Positions 9,257 through 18,281 of a DNA stretch of 64,000 bases are shown here, one piece after another. A model generated the notes under the pieces. The model was not told the origin of the DNA, made no database searches, and saw only the letters and a program-made list of their open reading frames with translations. The position numbers and the translations under genes were made by a program. Each line of letters starts with the position of its first letter. The first letter of the stretch is position 1. The stretch is from a virus, in the IMG/VR virus record IMGVR_UViG_3300025466_000012, positions 1-64,000 of that record, one strand, 5' to 3'.

Positions 9257-10126
9257 ATGTCTACACTAGCAACACGGCTGACCGCAGATGGCGTATTCCT
9301 TACCAATGCCTACTTTGACGAAATCACCCAATCCTGGGTCAGCATAAGTCCTGGCGCGGTGTATGCAGGTCTGTTTGATGAAGTTTTTCTGTCGGCTGGC
9401 AGCCTGTTGTTTTCGGGATCCACCGATTATCTTTACGGTACTAACAGTGTTTTTAATATTGGCACACCTGGCACAGCCTGGACATTTGAAACCTGGATAT
9501 ATCCTACCACAGCCGGTGCGGTATTCAGCATCGGAGATGGCACACAGTACGGACAGAGTTTTGCTCTAGACTGGGGTGTCACAGCCACCGACAAATTTAC
9601 CTTTAGACAAGGCGATGGCTCTGCTTATCCAGTCTCAATCACCAGTTCTGGTACCTACACCAGTGGATCCTGGTACCATGTGGCTGTGACCTGTACCGTT
9701 ACTGGACTACGGGCCATTTACATAAACGGGATTGACAGTGCCAGCTATATGACATCAAACGCCATGAGTTTGGCCGACCAATGGGTAGTCAACGGATTTT
9801 ACGACAATGCTGGCCTGGGCAACAGTGGGTCGGTTGCACACATCAGCAATCTACGTTTGATGGTTGGCGTTGCATTGTACACAGCCAATTTTACACCGCC
9901 CTATGCACCCTTGGTAGCTGTGTCTGACACACAACTGTTGCTGTGCATGCCCAACAACGGTGGTGCGTTTACAGACAGCAGTGCCAACGGATTCAAAATT
10001 CAGACCCATGGAACCCCGCAACAGACTGTTTCGAAACCCTTTGTACTAAATACTGCGAAGAGAGAATTGAGCTCGGGGACTTTACAGGTTTCTGGCTATT
10101 TTGACGAACAGTCAGGAATAACTTAA
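9257..10126 (+). CDS. Fibre-associated protein with LamG-like (concanavalin-type) domain
   Basis: Residues about 45-260 look like a Laminin-G/concanavalin A-like lectin domain: W-T-F-E-T-W-I-Y-P, F-R-Q-G-D-G, G-S-W-Y-H-V-A-V-T, I-Y-I-N-G-I-D, I-S-N-L-R-L-M-V-G and L-L-L-C-M-P-N-N. Such domains commonly bind sugars, so a host-glycan role is plausible. The flanks (A-G-L-F-D-E-V near residue 38 and the end V-S-G-Y-F-D-E-Q-S-G-I) match the whole of the 74-residue protein at 12928, so the lectin domain appears inserted into that scaffold. It starts 3 bases after the previous stop. Confidence 0.8.
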   Translation: MSTLATRLTADGVFLTNAYFDEITQSWVSISPGAVYAGLFDEVFLSAGSLLFSGSTDYLYGTNSVFNIGTPGTAWTFETWIYPTTAGAVFSIGDGTQYGQSFALDWGVTATDKFTFRQGDGSAYPVSITSSGTYTSGSWYHVAVTCTVTGLRAIYINGIDSASYMTSNAMSLADQWVVNGFYDNAGLGNSGSVAHISNLRLMVGVALYTANFTPPYAPLVAVSDTQLLLCMPNNGGAFTDSSANGFKIQTHGTPQQTVSKPFVLNTAKRELSSGTLQVSGYFDEQSGIT

Positions 10127-10143
10127 AAAAAGAAAGAAATAAA

Positions 10144-12912
10144 ATGGCTAAACTGCTATCAGGAACCACCATATACGGTAATGCGGTCGTACAAACCTAC
10201 ATTACCGTCACAGGCAACGTCATCGGCGGTAACGTATTAGTTACCAGTGCTGGACAGATTAGTACAGCTGGCAACGTCTATGCTGGCAATACAATTATAG
10301 CTGGATCAGAATCGGTTGCTGGAAACATAACTGGTGGTAACATACTGTCGGGCGGTTTACTTAGCATCGCTGGTAATATTACCGGTGGAAACATACAGAC
10401 AGCCGGGCAGATATCGGCCACAGGCAATATCACAATACCACAAGGCAATTTCTTTATTGGTAATGGTAGTCAATTAACAGGCGTAACAGCGTCGAGTGTA
10501 AATGCCAATTCTCTCACTGGCAACACAATAAATTCAGGTGTCATTAACTCCAGTTTACAAAACTTTGGGCTGGTTACAGCAATCAGCGCCACAGGTACTA
10601 TCACTACCACAGGTAACGTGATTGGTGGTAACTTGGTCACAGGTGGTTTAATAACATCGGTTGGCAATATCACCGGCGGCAACATCATCAGTTTGGGCGC
10701 AATCACAGCCACAACCACTGTAAATGCAGCAGGTAATGTCACTGGCGGCAACATACTCACAGCCGGACAAGTAAGTGCTACTGCCAACGTCACTGGCGGC
10801 AATGTGCTGACAGCAGGACTGGTAAGTGCTACTGGCAACGTAACTGGCGGCAATATTACCACAGCTGGTGCTATAACAGCAACCGGTACCATTATTTCAT
10901 CTGCCAATATCACTGGTGGTAATTTGATAACAGGTGGATTGGTCAGCGTTGGCGGTAATGTAAACAGTGCTGGTGTAAACACTGGCTATATCAGCCAAAC
11001 TGGTAATTTATATGTTGGTGGTAATGCAAATATCATTGGTAATTTGAATGTTCAAGGCAATGTAACATTTGTCAACAGCAATGTGATCACTGTAAATGAT
11101 CTCTATATTGAACTGGCCAACAACGTCACCACCTATGCCAATGCCAATGCAGCTGGTTTAGCAGTTGGACCAACAGGTAACAGCCTGTTCAACTGGCAGT
11201 ATCTCAACTCGGCCAATGCTTGGTCAACCAACATTGGCATCAGTGCTCAAGGCAATGTAAACGGCGGAAATGTGATCACAGGTGGTTTGATAACAGCCAC
11301 CGGCACTATATCTGGTGGTAACATCAGTACAGCTGGTTATGTAAGTGCTGCGGGCAACATCTATGGTGGCAATTTGAGCGTGACTGGCAGTATCAACTTT
11401 GCCACAGTGACAGGTACTACAATTTCAGTAACCGGCAACGTGACGGGTGGAAACTTGTTGACAGGTGGTGGCATAAGTGCTGCTGGACAAATTTCAGCCA
11501 CAGCCAATATCACCGGTGGCAACATATTGACAGCAGGACTAGTAAGCGCCACGGGTGCCATCACTAGTGGTGCTAACATCACAGGCGCCAACATACTCAC
11601 AGCCGGCTTAGTAAGTGCTACTGCCAACGTGATTGGCGGCAACGTGCTGACAGCTGGTTTGATCAGCGCAACTGGTACTATTACCAGCAACGCCAACATT
11701 TCGGGTGCCAACGTTAATACAACAGGGCAGGTAAGTGCTACTGCCAACATCACTGGTGGCAACTTGTTGACAGCAGGTTTGATCAGTGCTACGGGTGCTA
11801 TAACCAGCGCAGCCAACATCACTGGTGGCAACGTGCTGACAGGTGGTTTGATCAGTGCCACAGGGGCTATCACAGCTGCCAATATTACTGGTAGCAACTT
11901 TAACACAGCAGGCCTAATCACAGCAACTGGCAACATCACTGGTGGCAACATAAACACAGCTGGACAAGTGGTTGCTACTGCCAACATAACTGGTGGTAAC
12001 TTGTTGACAGCTGGTTTGGCCAGCGTAGGCGGCAATTTGACTGCGGGCAACATACAGACAGCAGGTCAGATATCAGCCACAGGCAATATCACAGCAGCAA
12101 CTGGTGCGTACTTTGTTGGTAACGGTAGTCAGTTGACTGGTGTAACTGCAAGCAGTGTGAATGCTAACAGCTTGACCGGCAATACCATAAATTCAGGTGT
12201 TGTTAATTCCAGTTTGACCAATTTTGGTTTGGTCACAGCAATCAGTGCCACAGGCACAATCACTACCACAGGTAACGTGATTGGTGGCAATGTACTCACA
12301 GGCGGTTTGATCAGTGCTACAGGTGCCATAACCAGTGCAAACAACATTACCGGTGCTAATATACTCACAGCAGGCCAGGTAAGTGCAGGTGGCAACATTT
12401 ATGCACAAAACATCAGCGTAAGCGGCAACATCACTGGCAACATCAGCTTTGATACCACTATCAGTGCTGCCGGTAACATCATTGGTGGCAATTTACTGAC
12501 AGCTGGTTTGATAACAGCCACAGGCACCATAACTGGTGGAAATGTAAGCACTGCTGGCTATGTGACTGCTACTGGCAACGTGACCGGTGGTAATATTAAC
12601 ACAGCCGGACAGGTCAACGCAACTGCCAACGTAACTGGTGGCAACATACTCACAGCAGGACTAGTAAGTGCCACAGGTGCCATAACCAGCGCAGCCAACG
12701 TGACTGGTGGCAACATACTCACAGCTGGACAAGTAAGTGCCACTGCCAACGTAACTGGTGGCAACATAGCCACAGCTGGTCAGGTGACAGCAACTGGTAA
12801 CATAACAACCAGTGCATACTTGAATTTGGCCAACAGTGCCAATGCAAGCGGCCCAGGTGGACACATAATTTACAACACCAGCTTACAAAGTATAGACTTT
12901 ACATTCGGTTAA
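10144..12912 (+). CDS. Repetitive tail-fibre protein (922 aa)
   Basis: N-terminus M-A-K-L-L-S-G-T-T-I-Y-G-N-A is nearly the same as that of the 125-residue protein at 13160. Most of the chain is G-G-N-I/L-x-T-A-G-x-V-S-A-T repeats. A block Y-F-V-G-N-G-S-Q-L-T-G-V-T-A occurs twice, and a D-L-Y-I-E-L-A-N-N-V block near residue 320 is almost identical to one in the 1221-residue fibre, which points to duplication or recombination among fibre genes. Ends S-I-D-F-T-F-G. Likely a long beta-helical fibre shaft; no enzymatic motif is seen. Confidence 0.8.
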   Translation: MAKLLSGTTIYGNAVVQTYITVTGNVIGGNVLVTSAGQISTAGNVYAGNTIIAGSESVAGNITGGNILSGGLLSIAGNITGGNIQTAGQISATGNITIPQGNFFIGNGSQLTGVTASSVNANSLTGNTINSGVINSSLQNFGLVTAISATGTITTTGNVIGGNLVTGGLITSVGNITGGNIISLGAITATTTVNAAGNVTGGNILTAGQVSATANVTGGNVLTAGLVSATGNVTGGNITTAGAITATGTIISSANITGGNLITGGLVSVGGNVNSAGVNTGYISQTGNLYVGGNANIIGNLNVQGNVTFVNSNVITVNDLYIELANNVTTYANANAAGLAVGPTGNSLFNWQYLNSANAWSTNIGISAQGNVNGGNVITGGLITATGTISGGNISTAGYVSAAGNIYGGNLSVTGSINFATVTGTTISVTGNVTGGNLLTGGGISAAGQISATANITGGNILTAGLVSATGAITSGANITGANILTAGLVSATANVIGGNVLTAGLISATGTITSNANISGANVNTTGQVSATANITGGNLLTAGLISATGAITSAANITGGNVLTGGLISATGAITAANITGSNFNTAGLITATGNITGGNINTAGQVVATANITGGNLLTAGLASVGGNLTAGNIQTAGQISATGNITAATGAYFVGNGSQLTGVTASSVNANSLTGNTINSGVVNSSLTNFGLVTAISATGTITTTGNVIGGNVLTGGLISATGAITSANNITGANILTAGQVSAGGNIYAQNISVSGNITGNISFDTTISAAGNIIGGNLLTAGLITATGTITGGNVSTAGYVTATGNVTGGNINTAGQVNATANVTGGNILTAGLVSATGAITSAANVTGGNILTAGQVSATANVTGGNIATAGQVTATGNITTSAYLNLANSANASGPGGHIIYNTSLQSIDFTFG

Positions 12913-12927
12913 TAAAGGAACCCAATT

Positions 12928-13152
12928 ATGACATTTTTAGCCGCTAGACTATACAATTCTGGAAACCTGTTGATAGCTAACACCATCCAGTTTGATGAGA
13001 CTACATACAGCAATGCTCATATCGCTAACAGTGCCTGCTATGCAGGCCTGTTTGATGAGGTAACAGGAACTGGAAATGTAGCGTATAGAATCACCAACAC
13101 TGGAACAATGCTGGTATCGGGAATATTTGACGAGTATACTGGCATAAGTTAA
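12928..13152 (+). CDS. Small fibre-associated scaffold protein (74 aa)
   Basis: Starts behind AAAGGA. Its two halves match the first about 45 and last about 25 residues of the LamG-containing protein at 9257: A-x-R-L-x-x-x-G near the start, Y-A-G-L-F-D-E-V in the middle, and V-S-G-I-F-D-E-Y-T-G-I-S at the end. It therefore looks like the minimal form of that family without the lectin domain. The repeated F-D-E triplets (three here) are its only clear feature. Probably a virion protein; function unknown. Confidence 0.7.
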   Translation: MTFLAARLYNSGNLLIANTIQFDETTYSNAHIANSACYAGLFDEVTGTGNVAYRITNTGTMLVSGIFDEYTGIS

Positions 13153-13159
13153 AGGTACT

Positions 13160-13537
13160 ATGGCCAAATTACAAAGTGGAACCACGGTATATGGTAATGC
13201 CACGGTTAACACATATCTAACAGTCGGAAGTTATGCTTCTGTTTCTGGTAATGTGTATGCTGGCAACACCGTTGTTACCGGATCTGAAACAGTCACCGGT
13301 AACATTGTTGGTGGTAACATACAGACACTGGGGCAAATTTCAGCCACCGGCAATATCACAGTCAATGCCAGCGGTTACTTTATCGGCAACGGTAGCCTGT
13401 TGACCGGTGTACAATCCAGCAACGGCGGTAACCTTGTTGTTTTGCAACGCACCGGCAGCTTGAAAGTGCCTATTGTGTATGGTTATCTATTGGTCATGGG
13501 TCGCGCTGGAAATGTACAATGCCCGATTGTCGCATAA
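13160..13537 (+). CDS. Short paralogue of the fibre proteins (125 aa)
   Basis: Residues 1-90 copy the N-terminus of the 922-residue fibre (M-A-K-L-x-S-G-T-T-x-Y-G-N-A, then G-N-V-Y-A-G-N-T and F-I-G-N-G-S-x-L-T-G-V). The shaft is missing, and a hydrophobic 35-residue end (L-K-V-P-I-V-Y-G-Y-L-L-V-M-G) takes its place. It begins 7 bases after the scaffold gene. Either a truncated remnant or a short fibre that shares an attachment end. The stop codon overlaps the late promoter of the next gene. Confidence 0.65.
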   Translation: MAKLQSGTTVYGNATVNTYLTVGSYASVSGNVYAGNTVVTGSETVTGNIVGGNIQTLGQISATGNITVNASGYFIGNGSLLTGVQSSNGGNLVVLQRTGSLKVPIVYGYLLVMGRAGNVQCPIVA

Positions 13538-13540
13538 ATA
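13533..13540 (+). promoter_or_regulatory. Late promoter CATAAATA
   Basis: NATAAATA match 20 bases before the ATG at 13561. Overlaps the stop codon of the preceding short gene. Confidence 0.6.
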
Positions 13541-13560
13541 CAAGATACTAGGACAATACC

Positions 13561-16500
13561 ATGGCAAATAGATTTCCGTTAATAGCTAATGCAACAGCTG
13601 ATCAAATACAAGAACTGGCCAGTGGGGATTTTTTAGATCTCAGCCAAAGCGGCATTGCCAACAGTGGCAATATCACCGTGGCCAGTGGCAGTTTCTATTT
13701 TGGTAACGGCAGCCAGCTCACTGGAGTCATAGCTGCAGATTCTGGTTTTCCAATCACAGCTGGCACTAGCAATTTAAACGCACCATCCAACGGCAACATC
13801 ACGGCCACAATAGGCGGTACTGGTGTAGTGGTCTGGGCCACTACCGGCGAATACGTTACTGGTCTTATATCAGCATCGGGCAATGTGACCGCTAGTCAAT
13901 TTAATGGATCTGGTGCAGGCCTGACCAGTATACCAGGTGCCAATGTGACAGGCACAGTGGCCAATGCCACATACGCAACATCGGCAGGGTCAGCAGTGGG
14001 CACTGCAGCCACGGTAACTGTCAATGCACAACCAAATATCACTTCAGTTGGTACCTTGACATCAGTAACATCGTCGGGTCTTGTATCAACCACAGGCAAC
14101 ATAGTTGGTAGCAATATTATAACCAGCGGAAGTGTGTTGCCCACAGCCAATGCCACACAAGACCTAGGATCACCCACATTACAATGGGCTCACCTTTATG
14201 TCAGTGGTAACAGTATCTATCTTGGCGGCGGTGCTCTTACTGCCAATGCTGGTCAGCTGTCTTTTTCTGGAAATGCTGTAGTCACAGCCAATGCCACAGG
14301 CGTTTCAAGCACAGTAGGAAATGTGGCTATCAGCGGCAATGTGCAAGGTGGCAACATACTCACAGCTGGCTTAGTAAGTGCCGGTGCCAATATCACAGGC
14401 GGCAACGTACTTACAGCTGGATCAATCTCAGCCACTGGCAATATCACTGGCAATTATATTATTGGTAACGGCAGCCAATTAACCGGTGTAACTGCAAGCA
14501 GTGTGAATGCCAACAATTTGACTGGCAATACTCTTGCTAGTGGTGTAATCAACTCCAGCTTGACAAATTTTGGTCTAGTCAGCTCAATCAGTGCTACTGG
14601 TACTATCAGTACTGGCGGCAACGTACAAAGTGGCAACGTCCTAACTGGTGGTTTGATCAGTTCAACTGGCAACATAACCGGCGGCAATGTTGGTGCTACT
14701 ACTATAACTGCAACCACAGTAACAGCAAGTGGCAATGTGTATGCTGGAAATCTTGTCAATTCGGGCAGTTCTAGTATAACCGGAAATATCACAGCTGGCA
14801 ACATACTTACAGCAGGCTTGATAAGCGCCACTGGTACAGTAACCGCTAGTCAGTTTAATGGATCTGGTGCAGGCCTGACCAGTATACCGGGTGCCAATGT
14901 GACAGGTACAGTGGCCAATGCCACTTACGCAACATCGGCAGGGTCAGCAGTAGGTACCGCGGCCACAGTGACAGCCAATGCACAACCAAACATAACATCT
15001 GTTGGCACACTTACATCAGTAACATCATCGGGCTTGATTTCAACCACAGGTAATGTGGTTGGTAACTATATCTTGGGCAATGGTGCACTTTTAACTGGTG
15101 TGATCACCAGCGTGGCCAACATCAACAACGGCACTAGCAATGTGACCGTGACTGCGTCGGGCGGCAATATCACTGTGGGTGTGAGTGGTGTGGGCAATGT
15201 GGCGGTATTTGCTCCAACTGGAGAATATGTAACTGGTATAGTCAGCGCCTCGGGCAACATTGTTGGAGGCAATATATTAACAACTGGATTGATTAGCTCA
15301 ACTGGTAATGCTATACACGGCAACATACTTACAGCTGGGTTAATTAGCTCAACTGGTAATATTATTGGTGGTAACATCGCTACGGCCGGGTTGATTAGCT
15401 CAACTGGTACAGTAACCGCTAGTCAATTTAATGGATCTGGAGCTGGCTTGACCAGTATACCAGGTGCCAATGTGACAGGCACAGTGGCCAATGCCACTTA
15501 CGCGGTCAGTGCTGGATCAGCAGTGGGCACTGCAGCCACCGTGACAGCCAATGCACAACCAAACATAACATCAGTTGGTACCTTGACATCAGTAACATCG
15601 TCGGGCTTGATTTCAACCACAGGTAATGTGGTTGGGGCCAATATCAACACAACTGGGTTGGCCAGCGTTGGAGGCAATTTGTATGTGGGCGGTAGCGCCA
15701 ACATTATTGGCAACCTGAACGTACAAGGCAATGTCACATTTATCAATTCAAATGTAATCACAGTCAACGATCTCTACATCGAATTGGCCAACAACGTCAC
15801 TACCTATGCCAATGCCAATTCGGCTGGTTTAGCAGTTGGACCAACAGGCAGTACATTATTTAATTGGCAGTATCTCAATTCGGCCAATGCTTGGAGCACC
15901 AACATTGGCATTACTGCTACCGGTAACGTTACCGGCGGCAACATACTTACGACTGGGTTGATCAGTGCTGCTGGCAATCTTGCAGGTGGCAACCTGTTGT
16001 TGACAGGCACTATTAGTACATCAGGAAACAGTCAAGCAGCCAGCTACAGTGCCAGTGGCAACATAACCGGTGGCAATATAAACACAGGTGGAGTAGTTAG
16101 TGCCACAGGTAACGTTTATGTGGCTAATCTAATCAATAGCGGATCTGAAACCGTCACCGGTAACATAACCGGTGGCAATATAAACACAGGTGGACGTGTT
16201 ACAGCAGTTGGTAATGTTATAGCAGCCGGGTTCCAGTATGCCAATGGGACGCCTGTACAAGGATCGGGCGCACAAGGTACTACGGGTACTACTGGATCGC
16301 AAGGAACAACAGGAAGCCAGGGCACTGCTGGAACAAATGGCAGTCAAGGAACAACAGGCACACAAGGCACAGTCGGAACACAAGGTACTGTGGGTGCTCA
16401 AGGTACTGTGGGTGCTCAAGGTACTGTGGGTGCTCAAGGTGCTACAGGCTCAGCAGGAAGCCAGGGCACTGTAGGAGCTCAAGGTACTGCCGGAACAAAT

Positions 16501-17226
16501 GGCAGTCAAGGTACAGCTGGAACAAATGGCAGTCAAGGAACAACAGGAAGCCAGGGTACTGCTGGAACAAACGGAAGCCAAGGTACAGCTGGAACAAATG
16601 GTAGTCAAGGAACCACAGGTACCACAGGTAGCCAAGGTACTGCTGGATCAACAGGTAGCCAAGGTGCCACAGGCCCAAGCACAGCAATCAATGCCACCGC
16701 AGTCACAACTGGTACATTTTATCCAGTATTTGTGGCTAGTGCTGGGTCAAATCAAACTCCCAGCGTGCGGACCACTGCCACAGCATTCAGCATCAATGCT
16801 GCTACCAATGTGCTCACAGTCACAGCAACCACAGCGCAATATGCCGACTTGGCAGAATGCTACGCAGCCGATACCGACTACGAACCAGGCACAGTTATGG
16901 TATTTGGTGGTGCCAATGAAATCACTATCAGCAATTCTGCTAGCGATCCTGCCATAGCTGGGGTGGTATCTACCGAACCAGCACACCTCATGAACGGATT
17001 CCAGAGCGGAGAAAATGTGTTGCCAATTGCCCTGGTTGGTCGCGTGCCGTGTCGGGTGGTTGGACCCATAGTCAAAGGTGATCGACTTGTAACTGGAACT
17101 GTTCCAGGAACAGCAGTCAAATTGGATCCGGCGCAGTACCAACCCGGTTGTCTAATCGGTAAAGCCCTACAAGATTACGACAGTGCCACGCCAGGTGTGA
17201 TTGAAATATCCGTAGGTCGCGCCTGA
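13561..17226 (+). CDS. Tail-fibre protein with collagen-like region and chaperone-like C-terminus (1221 aa)
   Basis: G-N-I/T-A-G-L repeats fill residues 1-900, with a block F-N-G-S-G-A-G-L-T-S-I-P-G-A-N present three times. Residues about 901-1040 are Gly-x-y triplets (Q-G-T-T-G-S), a collagen-like trimeric rod. The C-terminal about 130 residues begin Y-A-D-L-A-E-C-Y and contain E-P-G-T-V-M-V-F-G-G, A-G-V-V-S-T-E-P-A and A-L-V-G-R-V-P-C, a domain found at the end of many phage fibres and related to intramolecular chaperone or Peptidase G2-type modules. Self-cleavage is possible but not shown. Own late promoter upstream. Confidence 0.85.
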   Translation: MANRFPLIANATADQIQELASGDFLDLSQSGIANSGNITVASGSFYFGNGSQLTGVIAADSGFPITAGTSNLNAPSNGNITATIGGTGVVVWATTGEYVTGLISASGNVTASQFNGSGAGLTSIPGANVTGTVANATYATSAGSAVGTAATVTVNAQPNITSVGTLTSVTSSGLVSTTGNIVGSNIITSGSVLPTANATQDLGSPTLQWAHLYVSGNSIYLGGGALTANAGQLSFSGNAVVTANATGVSSTVGNVAISGNVQGGNILTAGLVSAGANITGGNVLTAGSISATGNITGNYIIGNGSQLTGVTASSVNANNLTGNTLASGVINSSLTNFGLVSSISATGTISTGGNVQSGNVLTGGLISSTGNITGGNVGATTITATTVTASGNVYAGNLVNSGSSSITGNITAGNILTAGLISATGTVTASQFNGSGAGLTSIPGANVTGTVANATYATSAGSAVGTAATVTANAQPNITSVGTLTSVTSSGLISTTGNVVGNYILGNGALLTGVITSVANINNGTSNVTVTASGGNITVGVSGVGNVAVFAPTGEYVTGIVSASGNIVGGNILTTGLISSTGNAIHGNILTAGLISSTGNIIGGNIATAGLISSTGTVTASQFNGSGAGLTSIPGANVTGTVANATYAVSAGSAVGTAATVTANAQPNITSVGTLTSVTSSGLISTTGNVVGANINTTGLASVGGNLYVGGSANIIGNLNVQGNVTFINSNVITVNDLYIELANNVTTYANANSAGLAVGPTGSTLFNWQYLNSANAWSTNIGITATGNVTGGNILTTGLISAAGNLAGGNLLLTGTISTSGNSQAASYSASGNITGGNINTGGVVSATGNVYVANLINSGSETVTGNITGGNINTGGRVTAVGNVIAAGFQYANGTPVQGSGAQGTTGTTGSQGTTGSQGTAGTNGSQGTTGTQGTVGTQGTVGAQGTVGAQGTVGAQGATGSAGSQGTVGAQGTAGTNGSQGTAGTNGSQGTTGSQGTAGTNGSQGTAGTNGSQGTTGTTGSQGTAGSTGSQGATGPSTAINATAVTTGTFYPVFVASAGSNQTPSVRTTATAFSINAATNVLTVTATTAQYADLAECYAADTDYEPGTVMVFGGANEITISNSASDPAIAGVVSTEPAHLMNGFQSGENVLPIALVGRVPCRVVGPIVKGDRLVTGTVPGTAVKLDPAQYQPGCLIGKALQDYDSATPGVIEISVGRA
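16261..16680 (+). repeat. Collagen-like Gly-x-y repeat with 18-bp exact DNA repeats
   Basis: About 140 residues of Gly-x-y. At about 16384-16440 the DNA repeats GGTACTGTGGGTGCTCAA exactly with an 18-base period. Such tracts change length easily by slippage. Confidence 0.9.
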
Positions 17227-17236
17227 TCAAAGAATA

Positions 17237-17276
17237 ATGTATACTAGCATTTGTCGTCATAAATGCTAGTATACAT
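17237..17276. other. 16-bp perfect inverted repeat with 8-base loop
   Basis: Left arm 17237-17252 (ATGTATACTAGCATTT) and right arm 17261-17276 (AAATGCTAGTATACAT) are exact reverse complements with loop GTCGTCAT. No T-run follows, and the right arm contains the start codon of the next gene at 17275. It could be an operator, an RNA hairpin covering the start, or a transcript end. Confidence 0.8.
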
Positions 17277-18279
17277 GAACTTATCCCAACAAATTGCCCA
17301 GTCGGGTCTGGTAAAATCCAGTCTAGATCGAGGTGGTAGCATACATCCCTTGATCATACCCAGTGAATTGACCAATGGAACCGGGCTCATGAATCCCAGT
17401 ATCTATCTAGACGGAGACCAGTTGTTGGTCAACATACGTCATGTCAACTATACCCTTTACCATTCCGAGCAAAAACGATTCCAACACAGATATGGACCTT
17501 TGCAATATCTGCATCCTGAAAATGATCGCAAACTACGGACCTGGAACTATTTTGGCGTACTAAATCCAGATCTTGCTCTCAAACAGATCACGGCCGTGGA
17601 TACTACCCGTCTGGATGTGGAACCCATATGGGAGTTTGTAGGCCTAGAAGATGCACGCCTGTTTCGTTGGGACAACAAGATGTTCCTGAGCGGAGTCAGA
17701 CGAGACACTACCACAAACGGCCAAGGCAGGATGGAACTGAGCGAGCTATCGGTCAAGACCAATATTGTGCGAGAAATCAAACGCACTCGTATTCCGGCAC
17801 CGGGAGCCAACGCCAGCTATTGCGAAAAGAACTGGATGCCGATCTTGGATCAGCCCTATCACTATGTCAAGTGGTCCAATCCTACCGAAGTAGTTAGGTT
17901 TGACCCGGCCACCGGAATCACAGAAACAGTGCATCTGGATGAAACCAAATTTATCAGTGGTCAGCCCGATTTCCGCGGCAGCAGCCAGGTCATACCCTAT
18001 GGCGATCTTTATTTGGCACTCATACACGAAGTGGATCTGTTCAAGAGCGAGCATGGTGAAAAAGATGCCAACTACAAACACAGATTCTTGGTCTGGGACC
18101 GATCGTGGAACATAGTCAAATTCACCGACGCATTTACATTCATGAATGCCGATATCGAGTTTTGTTGCGGTGCTGCTTTTGTAGGAGACGATCTTTTGTT
18201 GAGTTTTGGATTCCAAGACAACGCAGCATTCATCTTGCGTATGCCTAAAACTGTGTTGCGTGAATATCTAGGAGTGTGA
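17275..18279 (+). CDS. GH130-like five-bladed beta-propeller protein
   Basis: The ATG at 17275 is preferred; an in-frame ATG at 17263 lies inside the hairpin, and neither has a good ribosome site. The sequence carries G-L-E-D-A-R-L-F-R-W, E-K-N-W-M-P, F-R-G-S-S-Q-V-I-P and D-I-E-F-C-C-G-A-A-F. These are spaced like propeller blades in the glycoside hydrolase family 130 / mannoside phosphorylase-like group, which occurs in phages and next to glycosyltransferases. No catalytic assignment can be made by eye. With the next two genes it forms a glycan-related cassette between the fibre genes and the neck operon. Confidence 0.6.
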   Translation: MNLSQQIAQSGLVKSSLDRGGSIHPLIIPSELTNGTGLMNPSIYLDGDQLLVNIRHVNYTLYHSEQKRFQHRYGPLQYLHPENDRKLRTWNYFGVLNPDLALKQITAVDTTRLDVEPIWEFVGLEDARLFRWDNKMFLSGVRRDTTTNGQGRMELSELSVKTNIVREIKRTRIPAPGANASYCEKNWMPILDQPYHYVKWSNPTEVVRFDPATGITETVHLDETKFISGQPDFRGSSQVIPYGDLYLALIHEVDLFKSEHGEKDANYKHRFLVWDRSWNIVKFTDAFTFMNADIEFCCGAAFVGDDLLLSFGFQDNAAFILRMPKTVLREYLGV

Positions 18280-18281
18280 TC

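Noticed and set aside
1328-12773. Many long minus-strand reading frames across the fibre genes, coding L-P-P-x-T-L repeats
   Set aside because: They are the complement of the G-N-V repeats; they mirror the repeat period, have no ribosome sites or promoters, and lie wholly inside larger convincing genes.
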